From the NCBI RefSeq assembly GCF_001429625.1, contig NZ_LMSU01000001.1, forward strand, positions 191,498 to 255,497: a stretch of DNA of 64,000 nt, given 5' to 3'. Position 1 is the stretch's first letter; each line of letters begins with the position of its first letter. Below are positions 16,349 through 24,524 of the stretch, piece after piece. The position numbers and the translations under genes were made by a program. The stretch is from Nocardioides sp. Soil805. Its GTDB lineage: Bacteria; Actinomycetota; Actinomycetes; Propionibacteriales; Nocardioidaceae. The notes below the pieces were generated by a model. That model was not told the origin of the DNA, made no database searches, and was given only the letters and a program-made list of their open reading frames with translations.

Positions 16349-16390
16349 GGCCGGGACGCGAGCGCACCGCACGTGTACGCGGGTGCTGCC

Positions 16391-17014
16391 ATGATCGGAC
16401 CCGTGGACACGGACGCGCCGGAGCGGTTCCTGGTCCTGGTGACCGGTTTCGCAGCCGCCGGGAAGACGACCCTCGCACCGAGGTTGGCCGACGAGCTCGA
16501 CGCCCTGTGGATCAGCCGTGACCACATCCACGAGATGGTCTACGCGGGGTGGCAACCCCGGCACCCGGCGCTCACCTCAGAGACCTACGACCCTCGCGTC
16601 GGCGCCTCGACCTACCAGGAGGGATCGGTCGTGTGGGAGCTCTTCCTGTGGATGCTCCAGCGCACGACCACCCGCGTGCCGGTGGTCGCCGACACGCCGT
16701 TCAACCACGACTGGAACCGCAGCATGTTCCGGTCGGCCGCTGCTCGGATCGAGGTGCCGATGGTCGAGGTCGCGCTCCACGGTGACCCCGACGTCCTTCT
16801 CGAGCGAGCACGCGTGCGCGCGGCCAGCGGGCAGGTGCACGAGATCAAGGCACGGTTCAGCGTCAACGACCTCGACTACTACGCCTCGCCGTACCAGCCA
16901 GTGCTTCCCGCGGAGCAGGTCGTGCACGTCGACACGACCGAGCTCGGACTGGTCGACCCGGCCGACCTGGCACAGCGGGTCGGCGCCGTCCTGCGTGGCC
17001 CCTCCCGCTCGTAG
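16391..17014 (+). CDS. P-loop kinase-like ATPase (AAA_33 type)
   Basis: A 207-residue nucleotide-binding protein. The Walker A motif GFAAAGKTT (19-27) is followed by WISRDHIHEMVY, which corresponds to the substrate-side DxxR-like motif of small-molecule kinases. VPVVADTPFNHDWNRSMF resembles Walker B, and PDVLLERARVRA is a lid arginine segment. Proteins of this kind phosphorylate small molecules or nucleic-acid ends; the substrate is unknown. The ATG at 16391 was chosen; an in-frame GTG at 16373 is possible. It sits downstream of the DinB gene after 42 bases. Confidence 0.78.
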   Translation: MIGPVDTDAPERFLVLVTGFAAAGKTTLAPRLADELDALWISRDHIHEMVYAGWQPRHPALTSETYDPRVGASTYQEGSVVWELFLWMLQRTTTRVPVVADTPFNHDWNRSMFRSAAARIEVPMVEVALHGDPDVLLERARVRAASGQVHEIKARFSVNDLDYYASPYQPVLPAEQVVHVDTTELGLVDPADLAQRVGAVLRGPSRS

Positions 17015-17112
17015 TCGCCCACGTGCTCGGCGCGGTGTCGCCAGTCCGTCGCCAGCCCGTCGCACGCCCAACGGAAGCCAGCCACCCGGCGCCGGCAACT
17101 GTGCAGAACACC

Positions 17113-17141
17113 TTGCCCCTCCCTTCGAACACCTGTACGAT
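17113..17141 (+). promoter_or_regulatory. LexA-controlled promoter of the HNH gene
   Basis: TTGCCC (17113-17118) and TACGAT (17136-17141) form a -35/-10 pair with a 17-base spacer. Over the spacer and -10 lies TCGAAC-ACCT-GTACGA (17125-17140), one base away from the perfect actinobacterial SOS box TCGAAC-N4-GTTCGA. Bound LexA would cover the -10 directly. Confidence 0.75.
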
Positions 17142-17193
17142 TGGGGTGCCGCGTCCGGCTCCACCGGTGGACGATGGCCTGCTCCTTCGATGA

Positions 17194-17209
17194 CAGCTCC
17201 CACGAGCTG
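17194..17209 (+). repeat. Perfect inverted repeat in the HNH leader
   Basis: CAGCTC-CCAC-GAGCTG can form a 6-bp stem with a 4-base loop in the untranslated leader of the HNH gene. A 12-bp palindrome, TCCACCGGTGGA, lies just upstream at 17160-17171. Confidence 0.4.
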
Positions 17210-17252
17210 TGGTCGGCCACTGTGCGCTCACCGGGTCGAGCCCCGGGACCCT

Positions 17253-17274
17253 CCCCCGACATCACGGTCGGGGG
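17253..17274 (+). repeat. Stem-loop ahead of the HNH start codon
   Basis: CCCCCGAC (17253-17260) pairs with GTCGGGGG (17267-17274) across a 6-base loop, ending 21 bases before the GTG at 17296. It could limit translation or act as an attenuator. Confidence 0.45.
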
Positions 17275-17295
17275 TGGACCAGCGAGGGGTGTGCA

Positions 17296-18651
17296 GTGGC
17301 GGCGACCGACGACGAGTGGCGTGCACCGGGTGTCCCCGTGCCCCCGTCGCCGGTGCTGGCCGAGGCGACGGCCCGCCTCGACACCGCGCTCGACGCGCTG
17401 GCCGGGGTGGCGGTCGAGCCGCTCGGAGATGACGATGTGGCGCGCCTGCTGGACCACCTCACCCGGGTCACGGCCCGCGTCGCTGGCCTCACCGCGACCG
17501 CTGTCGGTGAGGCCGACCACCGCCGGCTGGGGGACGCCATCGGGGCACGGCACACCGGGCAGTGGTGGGCCCGGCGCTCTCGCCTGACCCGCCCGGAGGC
17601 CGGCCGCGCCGCCCGCCTGGGGCGCCGCCTGGCCCACGAGCTGCACCGCCCGGTGCGTGACGCCCTCACCGCCGGCTCGCTGCATGCGGAGCAGGCCGCC
17701 GTGATCGTCGCGGCCGTCGACGCCATCCCGTCGAGGGCCGAGGACCTCCCCGCCGGCGCCGACGCTCCGGCCGCCTTGAAGGCCCGGGCCCGCGACCACC
17801 TCCTGGCCCTCGCGTCCGACCACGACGCCCACGCGCTCAAGGTGCTGGGCCGCCGCGTCCTGGACATCGTGGCTCCCGAGGTCGGCGAGCACGCCGAGGC
17901 GCAGGCGCTCGCCCGCGAGGAGGCGGCCGCCGCCACGAAGGTCTGCCTGCGCCTGCGCGACGACGGCCACGGCTCGGTCCACGGGCGCTTCACCGTCCCG
18001 GTCGCCGCCGGAGAGGCGCTGCGCAAGCAGCTCCTCGCCCTCGCCGACCCCCGGCGCCAGCGCGCCACGGACCACGACGGCCCAGGTCGCAACACCGCCG
18101 ACGACGGCGAGACCAGCGCCGTGACCGACCCCGACGACCGGCCGCTGACCACCCGGCTCGGATGGGCGCTGGTGGAGTGGATCGAGACCTACCCCGCGCA
18201 GGCCCTGCCCACCAGCGGCGGCGTGGGCGCCACGGTCGTGGTGACCATGAGCCACGACACCCTGCTGGGAGGCCTCGCAGCAGCGTCGCTCGACACCGGC
18301 ACCCGCATCAGCGCGGGCGAGGCCCGTCGTCTGGCCTGCGAGGCCGGCATCCTCCCTGCCGTCCTCGGCGGCGCCTCCCAGGTCCTCGACCTCGGCCGCA
18401 GCCGCCGCTACCACTCCGGCGCACAACGGGTCGCCCTGGCGCTCCGCGACGGCGGCTGCACCGCCGAGGGCTGCGACCTGCCACCGGCCGCCTGCCACGC
18501 CCACCACGACACCCCGTGGTCCCGCGGCGGACCCACCAACCTCGACGACGCACGCCTGCTGTGCCACCGCCACCACCGCGTGATCCACGACCCCCGCTAC
18601 GACACCACCCGACTGCCCGACGGCAGCGTCCGCTTCCACCGGCGGACGTAG
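17296..18651 (+). CDS. DUF222 / HNH endonuclease (13E12-repeat-like family)
   Basis: The 451-residue protein has an Ala-rich helical DUF222 region (about 25-350), with LTRPEAGRAARLGRRLAHELHRPV and LHAEQAAVIVAAVD characteristic of the family. A C-terminal HNH nuclease motif follows, with Cys393 in CDLPPAACHAHHDTPWSRGG and then RLLCHRHHRVIHD. The family is expanded in actinobacterial genomes and includes the mycobacterial 13E12 repeat proteins, some of which are LexA-regulated; the biological role is unclear. The GTG at 17296 is preceded by GAGGGG. The leader of about 150 bases is highly structured. The promoter carries an SOS box. Confidence 0.88.
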   Translation: MAATDDEWRAPGVPVPPSPVLAEATARLDTALDALAGVAVEPLGDDDVARLLDHLTRVTARVAGLTATAVGEADHRRLGDAIGARHTGQWWARRSRLTRPEAGRAARLGRRLAHELHRPVRDALTAGSLHAEQAAVIVAAVDAIPSRAEDLPAGADAPAALKARARDHLLALASDHDAHALKVLGRRVLDIVAPEVGEHAEAQALAREEAAAATKVCLRLRDDGHGSVHGRFTVPVAAGEALRKQLLALADPRRQRATDHDGPGRNTADDGETSAVTDPDDRPLTTRLGWALVEWIETYPAQALPTSGGVGATVVVTMSHDTLLGGLAAASLDTGTRISAGEARRLACEAGILPAVLGGASQVLDLGRSRRYHSGAQRVALALRDGGCTAEGCDLPPAACHAHHDTPWSRGGPTNLDDARLLCHRHHRVIHDPRYDTTRLPDGSVRFHRRT

Positions 18652-18737
18652 GAGCGGGCCACTCGGAAGCACACGTGCCCGCGCGCGGCCACCGGTGGCC
18701 GACAGGTCCCGAAGCGACCGGACCACCCTTCGGGGGC

Positions 18738-18743
18738 TACTGT
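18738..18743 (+). promoter_or_regulatory. -10 box of zinc-ribbon gene
   Basis: TACTGT ends 6 bases before the ATG at 18750. A 14-bp palindrome (18687-18700) between it and the HNH stop could end HNH transcription. Confidence 0.5.
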
Positions 18744-18749
18744 CGAGGT

Positions 18750-19331
18750 ATGACTGACCTCGAGCTCGACGCTGTTGACCAGATCGAGCAGGAGGAGGAC
18801 CTGACCGGTCCGCCGACCGAGGCGACGCGAGCGTCGTGGGCCGAGGCGGCCCGCCCGATCCTCGTCAAGGTCGCCCAGCGCTACCGCGCGATGATCAGCT
18901 ACAAGGACCTCGCGGCACAGATGCAGGAGGCCACGGGCGTCTCGACCCGTCAGCCCATGCAGCACTGGATGGCCGACGTCCTGCACCGCGTGGCCACGGA
19001 GTGCGCCGAGCGCAACGAGCCCAACCTCGCGTCCCTCGCCGTCAACGCCCAGGGCAGCATCGGGGCGGCGTACGCCTCGACCGTGCTCGACACCCGCGGC
19101 GAGGAGATCGGCGACTCCGACGACCACGCGGCTCGCGAGCGGCTGGCCTGCCACACCTACTTCGAGGCGCCGGACCTGCCCGCCGACGGCGGCGTCCCGA
19201 CCCTGACCGAGAAGGTCAGCGCCGCCCGGACCCGGGCCCGCAAGGCCTCCGCGCTCGCCAAGCCGATCGACACCTGCCCCACCTGCAACATGGCGCTGCC
19301 GGCCACCAAGGTCTGCGACAACTGCGACTGA
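18750..19331 (+). CDS. Helical protein with C-terminal zinc ribbon, unknown function
   Basis: Not recognised as a named family. The 193 residues start acidic (MTDLELDAVDQIEQEEDLTG). The middle, QRYRAMISYKDLAAQMQEAT through NLASLAVNAQGSIGAAYAS, resembles the small DNA-binding-like helical domain found at the front of some restriction-linked HNH proteins (YxxLA ... PxLxxLVVN ... GxxGxGF). The C-terminus is a zinc ribbon with two CxxC knuckles (CPTCNM, CDNCD). It has its own leaderless promoter and follows the SOS-controlled HNH gene by 98 bases, so a nucleic-acid role is plausible but unproven. Confidence 0.65.
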   Translation: MTDLELDAVDQIEQEEDLTGPPTEATRASWAEAARPILVKVAQRYRAMISYKDLAAQMQEATGVSTRQPMQHWMADVLHRVATECAERNEPNLASLAVNAQGSIGAAYASTVLDTRGEEIGDSDDHAARERLACHTYFEAPDLPADGGVPTLTEKVSAARTRARKASALAKPIDTCPTCNMALPATKVCDNCD

Positions 19332-19396
19332 CCGTCGCCGCCGCCTCCCCTGCGCGGGGGTGACGCGGCGGGTCGCGCCTTTGCTTGGATGGGCCC

Positions 19397-21481
19397 ATGA
19401 CCAACACCCTCCTGAGCCCCTCCACGCTGCCGTTCGGCCTGCCGGACTACGCCCACCTGACCGACGCCGACTACCGCGAGGCGATCGAGCAGGGCATGAG
19501 CGAGCACCTGGCGGAGCTGGACGCCGTCGCGACCGACGACTCCCCCGCCACCGTCGCGAACGTCCTCGAGGCGTGGGAGCGGTCCGGCGCCCTGCTGACG
19601 AGGGCGATGAACGCCTTCTGGGTCGCCAAGTCCGCCGACACCAACGACGCGCGGGACGCGATCGAGGAGGACATGGCGCCGAGGCTCGCGCAGCACTCCG
19701 ACGCGATCCTCCTCGACGCCCGGCTCTACGGCCGGCTCACGTCCCTGGCGGCCCGGCGCGATGCCGGCGAGGTCACCCTCGACGAGCAGGAGACGCACCT
19801 GCTGACCGAGCGGCTCAAGGACTTCGAGCGCGGCGGCATCGCGCTCCCCGAGGACGAGCAGGCGCGCCTGCGCGAGCTCAACACCGAGCTGGCGACGCTG
19901 TCGACCCGCTTCGACCAGATGCTGGTGGCCGGTCGCAACGCCGCGGCCGTGCACGTCACCGACGAGGCCGAGCTCGACGGCCTCGACGACGGCCAGAGGG
20001 CCGCCGCCCACGAGGCCGCCCAGGACGCCGGCCAGGACGGCTGGCTGCTCACCATCACCAACACCACCGGCCAGCCGGTGCTCGGCTCACTCACCCACCG
20101 CCCGACCCGCGAGCGGGTCTTCCGCGCCAGCGCGCAGCGCGGCCTGGGCGCGGCCGGCGCCCACGCCGATGACCACGCCGATGACCACGCCGCTGCCACC
20201 GACACCCGTGCGGTGCTGCTCACCATGGCCCGCCTGCGCCACGAGCGCGCCGTGCTGCTCGGCTACCCGCACCACGCGGCGTACGCCGCCGAGGACGGCT
20301 GCGCGGGCAGCACCGAGGCCGTCAACGAGATCCTCGGCCGGCTCGGCCCCGCGGCGTACGGACTGGTGCGTGCCCGCGGCGAGCAGCTCCAGGCCCACCT
20401 CGACGCCACCGATCCCGGCACGACGCTGGAGCCCTGGGACTGGGCGTACGTGGACGGGCAGCTGCGCCGCGAGGAGGCCGCCCTCGACCCCGGTGCCCTG
20501 CGGCCCTACCTCGAGTTCGACCGGGTGCTCGTCGAGGGGGTCTTCGCCGCGGCGGGCGCGCTCTACGGCATCACCTTCCACCGGCGCGAGGACCTCGTCG
20601 GCTACACCGACGTCGCCCGTGTCTACGAGGTGCGCGAGGAGGACGGCAGCCACCTCGGCGTCGTCGTCATCGACCCCTACACCCGCCCGTCCAAGCAGGG
20701 CGGCGCCTGGATGACGAGCATCGTGGACCAGAGCCACCTGCTCGACGACGCCCCGGTGGTGACCAACACCTGCAACTTCCCACCGCCGGCCCCCGGCGCC
20801 CCGAGCCTGCTGTCGTGGGACAACGTGATCACGCTCTTCCACGAGTTCGGCCACGACCTGCACGGGCTGCTGTCCGACGTCCGGTTCCCGTCGCGCTCCG
20901 GCACGTCGGTGCCGCGCGACTTCGTGGAGTTCCCCAGCCAGGTCAACGAGATCTGGGCCTACGAGCCCTCCCTCCTCGCGCGCTACGCCGTGCACCACGA
21001 GACCGGCGAGCCCATGCCTGCCGCGTGGGTCGAGCAGCTGCTCGCCACCTCCGGCAAGGAGACCTACCGGTACGCCGAGCTGCTGAGCGCGATGCTGCTG
21101 GACCAGGCCTGGCACCAGACCCCGCCCGACGAGCTGCCGAGCGACGCGGCCGGCGTCGAGGCCTTCGAGCTCGCGGCCCTCGAGCGCGCGGGCGTGCGCT
21201 ACGCCCCCGTCCCGCCGCGCTACCGCTCGGCGTACTTCCACCACATCTTCGGTGGCGGCTACTCGGCGGCCTACTACTCCTACCTGTGGTCGGAGATCAT
21301 GGACGCAGACACGGTCGCGTGGTTCGGCGAGCAGGGCGGCATGGACCGCAGGGCCGGCGAGCACTTCCGCCGGACGCTGCTCGGACCGGGTGGGTCGGTC
21401 GACGCCATGGAGTCCTACCGCGGCTTCCGCGGTGGCGACCCGGACCTGGCCCACCTGCTGCGCCGCATCGGCGCAGAGTAG
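19397..21481 (+). CDS. M3 family metallopeptidase (oligopeptidase / Dcp-like)
   Basis: A cytoplasmic zinc oligopeptidase of 694 residues, the normal size for the Dcp/OpdA group. The zinc motif HEFGH is at 482-486 (LFHEFGHDLHGLL), with the third ligand Glu expected about 25 residues later near FVEFPSQVNEIW. The C-terminal FHHIFGGGYSAAYYSYLWSE block, which carries the substrate-binding His and Tyr residues of this family, is intact. Such enzymes degrade short peptides left by the main proteases. A weak -10-like TTGGAT lies 6 bases before the start. It is convergent with the SDR gene, with hairpins between. Confidence 0.93.
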   Translation: MTNTLLSPSTLPFGLPDYAHLTDADYREAIEQGMSEHLAELDAVATDDSPATVANVLEAWERSGALLTRAMNAFWVAKSADTNDARDAIEEDMAPRLAQHSDAILLDARLYGRLTSLAARRDAGEVTLDEQETHLLTERLKDFERGGIALPEDEQARLRELNTELATLSTRFDQMLVAGRNAAAVHVTDEAELDGLDDGQRAAAHEAAQDAGQDGWLLTITNTTGQPVLGSLTHRPTRERVFRASAQRGLGAAGAHADDHADDHAAATDTRAVLLTMARLRHERAVLLGYPHHAAYAAEDGCAGSTEAVNEILGRLGPAAYGLVRARGEQLQAHLDATDPGTTLEPWDWAYVDGQLRREEAALDPGALRPYLEFDRVLVEGVFAAAGALYGITFHRREDLVGYTDVARVYEVREEDGSHLGVVVIDPYTRPSKQGGAWMTSIVDQSHLLDDAPVVTNTCNFPPPAPGAPSLLSWDNVITLFHEFGHDLHGLLSDVRFPSRSGTSVPRDFVEFPSQVNEIWAYEPSLLARYAVHHETGEPMPAAWVEQLLATSGKETYRYAELLSAMLLDQAWHQTPPDELPSDAAGVEAFELAALERAGVRYAPVPPRYRSAYFHHIFGGGYSAAYYSYLWSEIMDADTVAWFGEQGGMDRRAGEHFRRTLLGPGGSVDAMESYRGFRGGDPDLAHLLRRIGAE

Positions 21482-21486
21482 GCATC

Positions 21487-21530
21487 GGTCGGCCGGCTCA
21501 GCCGACTCCGTCGGTCGGCCGACTCAGTCG
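21487..21530. terminator. Hairpins between convergent genes
   Basis: GTCGGC (21488-21493) pairs with GCCGAC (21501-21506). The block GGTCGGCCG-CTCAG is repeated at 21487-21501 and 21513-21527 with one base changed, so a second overlapping stem is possible. It lies between the stops of the M3 and SDR genes. Confidence 0.45.
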
Positions 21531-22579
21531 GTCAGCTGACGCAGCCGGTGCCAGGCGAGGCTGGCACCGGCCCGCACGCTGCGGGGCGCGGGCAGGGCGT
21601 CGAGGACCGGCGCGCGCTGCCGGGTCCAGTCGGGATCGCTGGGCAGCGGGGCCTCCGCGGTGCCCGCCTCGCCCCGCACCGCGCGGTGCATCGCCTCGCG
21701 GACGCCGAGCAGCCGCCCGCCGTCGGCCGGCTCCCACGTCGCCCCGGGCCGGCAGACCATGTCGTGGTGCAGCGACTCCACCAGCGCGTTGACCGTCCAG
21801 AAGGGTGCCTGGACCAGGCCGGCCGTGCCGGCCGCCGCGACGGGGGTCGGGATCAGCGCGACCGGCACCCGGATGCGCAGCAGCCGGGCGGCGCGGGCGT
21901 ACGCCGCCAGGAGCCGCGGGTAGCGGAGCACGTCCGGCCCGCCGATGTCGACGGCACCGGTCAGCGTCGAGCCGGGCTCGAGCGCCTCGACCAGCGCGCG
22001 CACCGCGTCGGTGGCCGCGATCGGCTGCACGCGCGAACGCAGCCACAGCGGGATGGGCTGGAGGACGAGCAGGGTCCCGATCTGCCGGATCACCTCGAAC
22101 GACGTCGAGCCGGCCCCGATGACCACACCGGCGCGCAGCGCGACCGACGAGGCGGACGAGGCGAGCAGCTCCTCCTCGACCTCGAGGCGCGAGGTGATGT
22201 GCTCGGAGAGCTCCTCGCGCGGCACCTGCGGCACGAGCCCGGAGAGGTAGACGATCCGGCCGACGCCCGCGGCGTCGACGGCGCGGCGTACGGTCCGGGC
22301 GCCGAGGCGGTCCTTGTCGGAGAACCCGCGCGAGCTGAGCGAGTGCACCAGGTAGCAGACGGCGTCCACGCCCTCGAGCGCGACGGCGACGTCGTCGGCG
22401 TCCGTGACGTCGCAGCGCACCCAGTCCACGTGGTGGCCCCACGAGAATCGCTCGGGGGTGGGTTGGCGCGACGACGCCGCGGTGACGAGGTAGCCGCGGT
22501 CGAGGAGCTCGGGGACGAGCCGCGAGCCGATGTAGCCGGTGGCGCCGAGCACGAGGACCCGGCGGGAGTCGGGTGCCAT
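21524..22579 (-). CDS. NAD(P)-binding SDR-type epimerase/dehydratase-like protein
   Basis: The 351-residue protein opens with RRVLVLGATGYIGSRLVPELLDRGY, the GxxGxxG dinucleotide-binding site (residues 12-18) of atypical short-chain dehydrogenases. CDVTDADDVAVALEGVDAVCYLVHSL and IVYLSGLVP follow. The usual YxxxK active site is not evident, which places it with the NAD(P)H-binding, DUF2867-associated or NmrA-like group; redox chemistry or sensing are both possible. Its ATG overlaps the stop of the SRPBCC gene by one base (TGATG), so the two are co-translated. Confidence 0.83.
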   Translation of the reverse strand: MAPDSRRVLVLGATGYIGSRLVPELLDRGYLVTAASSRQPTPERFSWGHHVDWVRCDVTDADDVAVALEGVDAVCYLVHSLSSRGFSDKDRLGARTVRRAVDAAGVGRIVYLSGLVPQVPREELSEHITSRLEVEEELLASSASSVALRAGVVIGAGSTSFEVIRQIGTLLVLQPIPLWLRSRVQPIAATDAVRALVEALEPGSTLTGAVDIGGPDVLRYPRLLAAYARAARLLRIRVPVALIPTPVAAAGTAGLVQAPFWTVNALVESLHHDMVCRPGATWEPADGGRLLGVREAMHRAVRGEAGTAEAPLPSDPDWTRQRAPVLDALPAPRSVRAGASLAWHRLRQLTD

Positions 22580-23040
22580 CACTCCCCCAGGTGGCGCAGC
22601 ATGTTGGAGGCGAAGCGGCGGCCCATGGCCGCGACCACCCCGTGCATGACGGTCTCCACGGGGACCCGCGAGATCTTCGGCAGCGGCAGGTCGCACCAGA
22701 TCTCCAGGTCGATGGCGACGTGCGTGCCCTCCCCCTCCGGGCGCAGGAGGTACTCCCCCTCCACGCCGGTGCGCTCGTCGGGGCGCTCGGGGTCGTGCTC
22801 GAACGTGATGCGGGTGGGCTCGTCGAAGGTCATCACCTCGGTGAAGACGGGAGCCACGGTCGCGCTCATGACCGGGATGTGGGTGAGGTTCCAGGTCCAG
22901 CGCTTGCCGTCGACGTCGATACGCTTGAGGTACGGCGTGAGCTTCGTCAGCAGCACCGGGTCGGTGAGGACGTCCCACACCTTGTCCTGCGAGGAGCGCA
23001 GCGTGGCTTCGGACTGGTTGCGGGCACGGAAGCGGTTCAC
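22579..23040 (-). CDS. SRPBCC family protein (polyketide cyclase/START-like)
   Basis: A 153-residue helix-grip protein. It opens with NRFRARNQSEATLRSSQDKVWDVLTDP, the usual first strand and helix of SRPBCC proteins, and ends in a long amphipathic helix (VETVMHGVVAAMGRRFASNM). The cavity of this fold binds hydrophobic ligands; the ligand is unknown. The GTG at 23040 is chosen because TACGCT ends 6 bases before it; an in-frame ATG at 23070 lies upstream of that promoter box. It is the first gene of a two-gene unit with the SDR and is divergent from a sulfotransferase. Confidence 0.82.
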   Translation of the reverse strand: MNRFRARNQSEATLRSSQDKVWDVLTDPVLLTKLTPYLKRIDVDGKRWTWNLTHIPVMSATVAPVFTEVMTFDEPTRITFEHDPERPDERTGVEGEYLLRPEGEGTHVAIDLEIWCDLPLPKISRVPVETVMHGVVAAMGRRFASNMLRHLGE

Positions 23041-23046
23041 CCGGCC

Positions 23047-23052
23047 AGCGTA
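23047..23052 (-). promoter_or_regulatory. -10 box of SRPBCC-SDR unit
   Basis: On the minus strand TACGCT ends 6 bases before the GTG at 23040, which predicts a leaderless message. Confidence 0.55.
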
Positions 23053-23110
23053 GGTGGCGGGGGTGCACATCCCGACGGCCCGTCCCGCCGCGGGTCGCCC
23101 GCCCGTCGTC

Positions 23111-23116
23111 TAGCCT
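23111..23116 (+). promoter_or_regulatory. -10 box of sulfotransferase gene
   Basis: TAGCCT ends 6 bases before the GTG at 23123; no ribosome binding site is seen. Confidence 0.6.
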
Positions 23117-23122
23117 GCTCGG

Positions 23123-23752
23123 GTGCTGATCTCCGACGACCGCCGGATGCTGTTCGTCCACATCCCCAAGACGGGCGGGGCGTCGGTCGAGCAGCTGCTC
23201 CGCGAGGCCTGCCCGGACGCCCGCACGGTCGGCAGGCAGCGCCACGCACGGCTCCAGCGGATCCTGCGCCACGAGCCGGGGCTGGCCGACTACTACTCGT
23301 TCGGCTTCGTGCGCAACCCGTGGTCGCGGATGGTGTCGTGGTACTCGATGATCGACACCTGGAACCACCGCTGGGGGCCCGCCTCCGGTCGCCCGCAGGA
23401 CGGCCAGTGGGGCTCGACCCGCGACGGCAACCCGCTGTGGCGGGCGGTCGCGGCGTACGCCGACTTCGACGAGTTCGTCCTGCGCGGCACCGCCGAGCAC
23501 GACCGGCTCGCCATGCCGCAGGTCGACTACCTCGTCGGCGAGGACCACCGGGCCGACTTCATCGGCCGCACCGAGCACCTGGCCGAGGACATCGGCACGC
23601 TCCAGCGCGAGCTCGACCTGCCGCCCATCGAGCTGCCGCACCGCAACGCCCGCTCCAGCGGGTCGTGGCGCGACTACTACACCCCGGCCACCCGCGACCG
23701 GATCGGCGAGGTCTACGCCAAGGACGTCGCGGAGTTCGGCTACCGCTTCTGA
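23123..23752 (+). CDS. Sulfotransferase family protein
   Basis: A 209-residue enzyme predicted to transfer sulfate from PAPS. The 5'-phosphosulfate loop is FVHIPKTGGASVEQ (residues 11-24) and the 3'-phosphate motif is FVRNPWSRMVSWY. This is the layout of the Sulfotransfer_2 group, which acts on carbohydrates. There is no signal or membrane anchor, so the acceptor is probably a cytoplasmic or membrane-inner-face molecule. It is transcribed alone and runs tail to tail with a second sulfotransferase-like gene. Confidence 0.85.
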   Translation: MLISDDRRMLFVHIPKTGGASVEQLLREACPDARTVGRQRHARLQRILRHEPGLADYYSFGFVRNPWSRMVSWYSMIDTWNHRWGPASGRPQDGQWGSTRDGNPLWRAVAAYADFDEFVLRGTAEHDRLAMPQVDYLVGEDHRADFIGRTEHLAEDIGTLQRELDLPPIELPHRNARSSGSWRDYYTPATRDRIGEVYAKDVAEFGYRF

Positions 23753-23762
23753 GCCGGGTTGG

Positions 23763-24425
23763 TCAGCCGGCTCGCGGTGGTACGACGAGCCGGGTCCCGC
23801 GGGCGCCCGACCAGCTGCCGGTCTCCTGCAGCCGCGCCCACACGTCGTACTCGGGGGCGAAGAAGTCGACCAGTGCGGCGCGGGTGGACCCCGCCAGCTC
23901 GGGGTCGGCCGGTGGCGACACGTTGCGCCGGCCGAACTCGACCGGCATGCCGATCCGGGCGCTGAACCACGGCTCCCAGGCGTCAGGGCGCTCGACCGAG
24001 AGCACCCGGTCCACCTCGACCACGTCGTCGATCGTCAGGAACTGTCCCGGGCGCCCGCGCGGGGTCGGCGCGTCGCGGTCGCCCGCGACGTACAGCCGGG
24101 CGAACTCGTCGAACGACAGCGCCGAGCTGTCCGCGCCGGGCCGGTGCCGCACGGACGCGGGGCGGGCGCGGTAGCGCCACCAGGACTCCAGCCACCGGAC
24201 CGGGTCACGGAACATCGTGACCAGCTCGTAGGAGTCGCGCTCGTAGCCGTCCGCGGCCAGGCGCGGGGCGATGCGCCGGGTGAAGCCGGAGGCGCCGACG
24301 TGCTTGAGGCCCGGCGGTCGGTCGACGACCAGCTCGGCGTACGGCGCCAGCGCGGCCTCGAGCGACGTCGAGGCGCACTTGGGCATGGCCAGCAGCACGA
24401 ATCCGTGCCGCGGGAAGGCCATCAT
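23763..24425 (-). CDS. Sulfotransferase-like protein
   Basis: This 220-residue protein is related to but distinct from its neighbour. The phosphosulfate loop reads LLAMPKCASTSLEAAL (Lys and Ser/Thr conserved), and the 3'-phosphate segment reads VTMFRDPVRWLESWWRYR. It is thus a separate subfamily, not a recent duplicate. The start could be the ATG at 24425 or the next one at 24422. It is separated by 10 bases from the convergent sulfotransferase. Acceptor unknown. Confidence 0.8.
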   Translation of the reverse strand: MMAFPRHGFVLLAMPKCASTSLEAALAPYAELVVDRPPGLKHVGASGFTRRIAPRLAADGYERDSYELVTMFRDPVRWLESWWRYRARPASVRHRPGADSSALSFDEFARLYVAGDRDAPTPRGRPGQFLTIDDVVEVDRVLSVERPDAWEPWFSARIGMPVEFGRRNVSPPADPELAGSTRAALVDFFAPEYDVWARLQETGSWSGARGTRLVVPPRAG

Positions 24426-24451
24426 GGGGCGCGATCCTTCCAGACGACGCG

Positions 24452-24492
24452 ACCGCGGCGCCGACCGGTGCGGGACCGGTCGACGCCGCGGT
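24452..24492 (-). terminator. Strong hairpin after the M43 metalloprotease gene
   Basis: The outer stem ACCGCGGCG/CGCCGCGGT (24452-24460 with 24484-24492) and inner stem GACCGGT/ACCGGTC (24463-24469 with 24475-24481) are separated by a 2-by-2 internal loop and close on a 5-base loop. It lies 32 bases past the protease stop. Confidence 0.65.
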
Positions 24493-24524
24493 GCTGCGTC
24501 GCGAGGGTGCGTCGAGCGGAGGCG

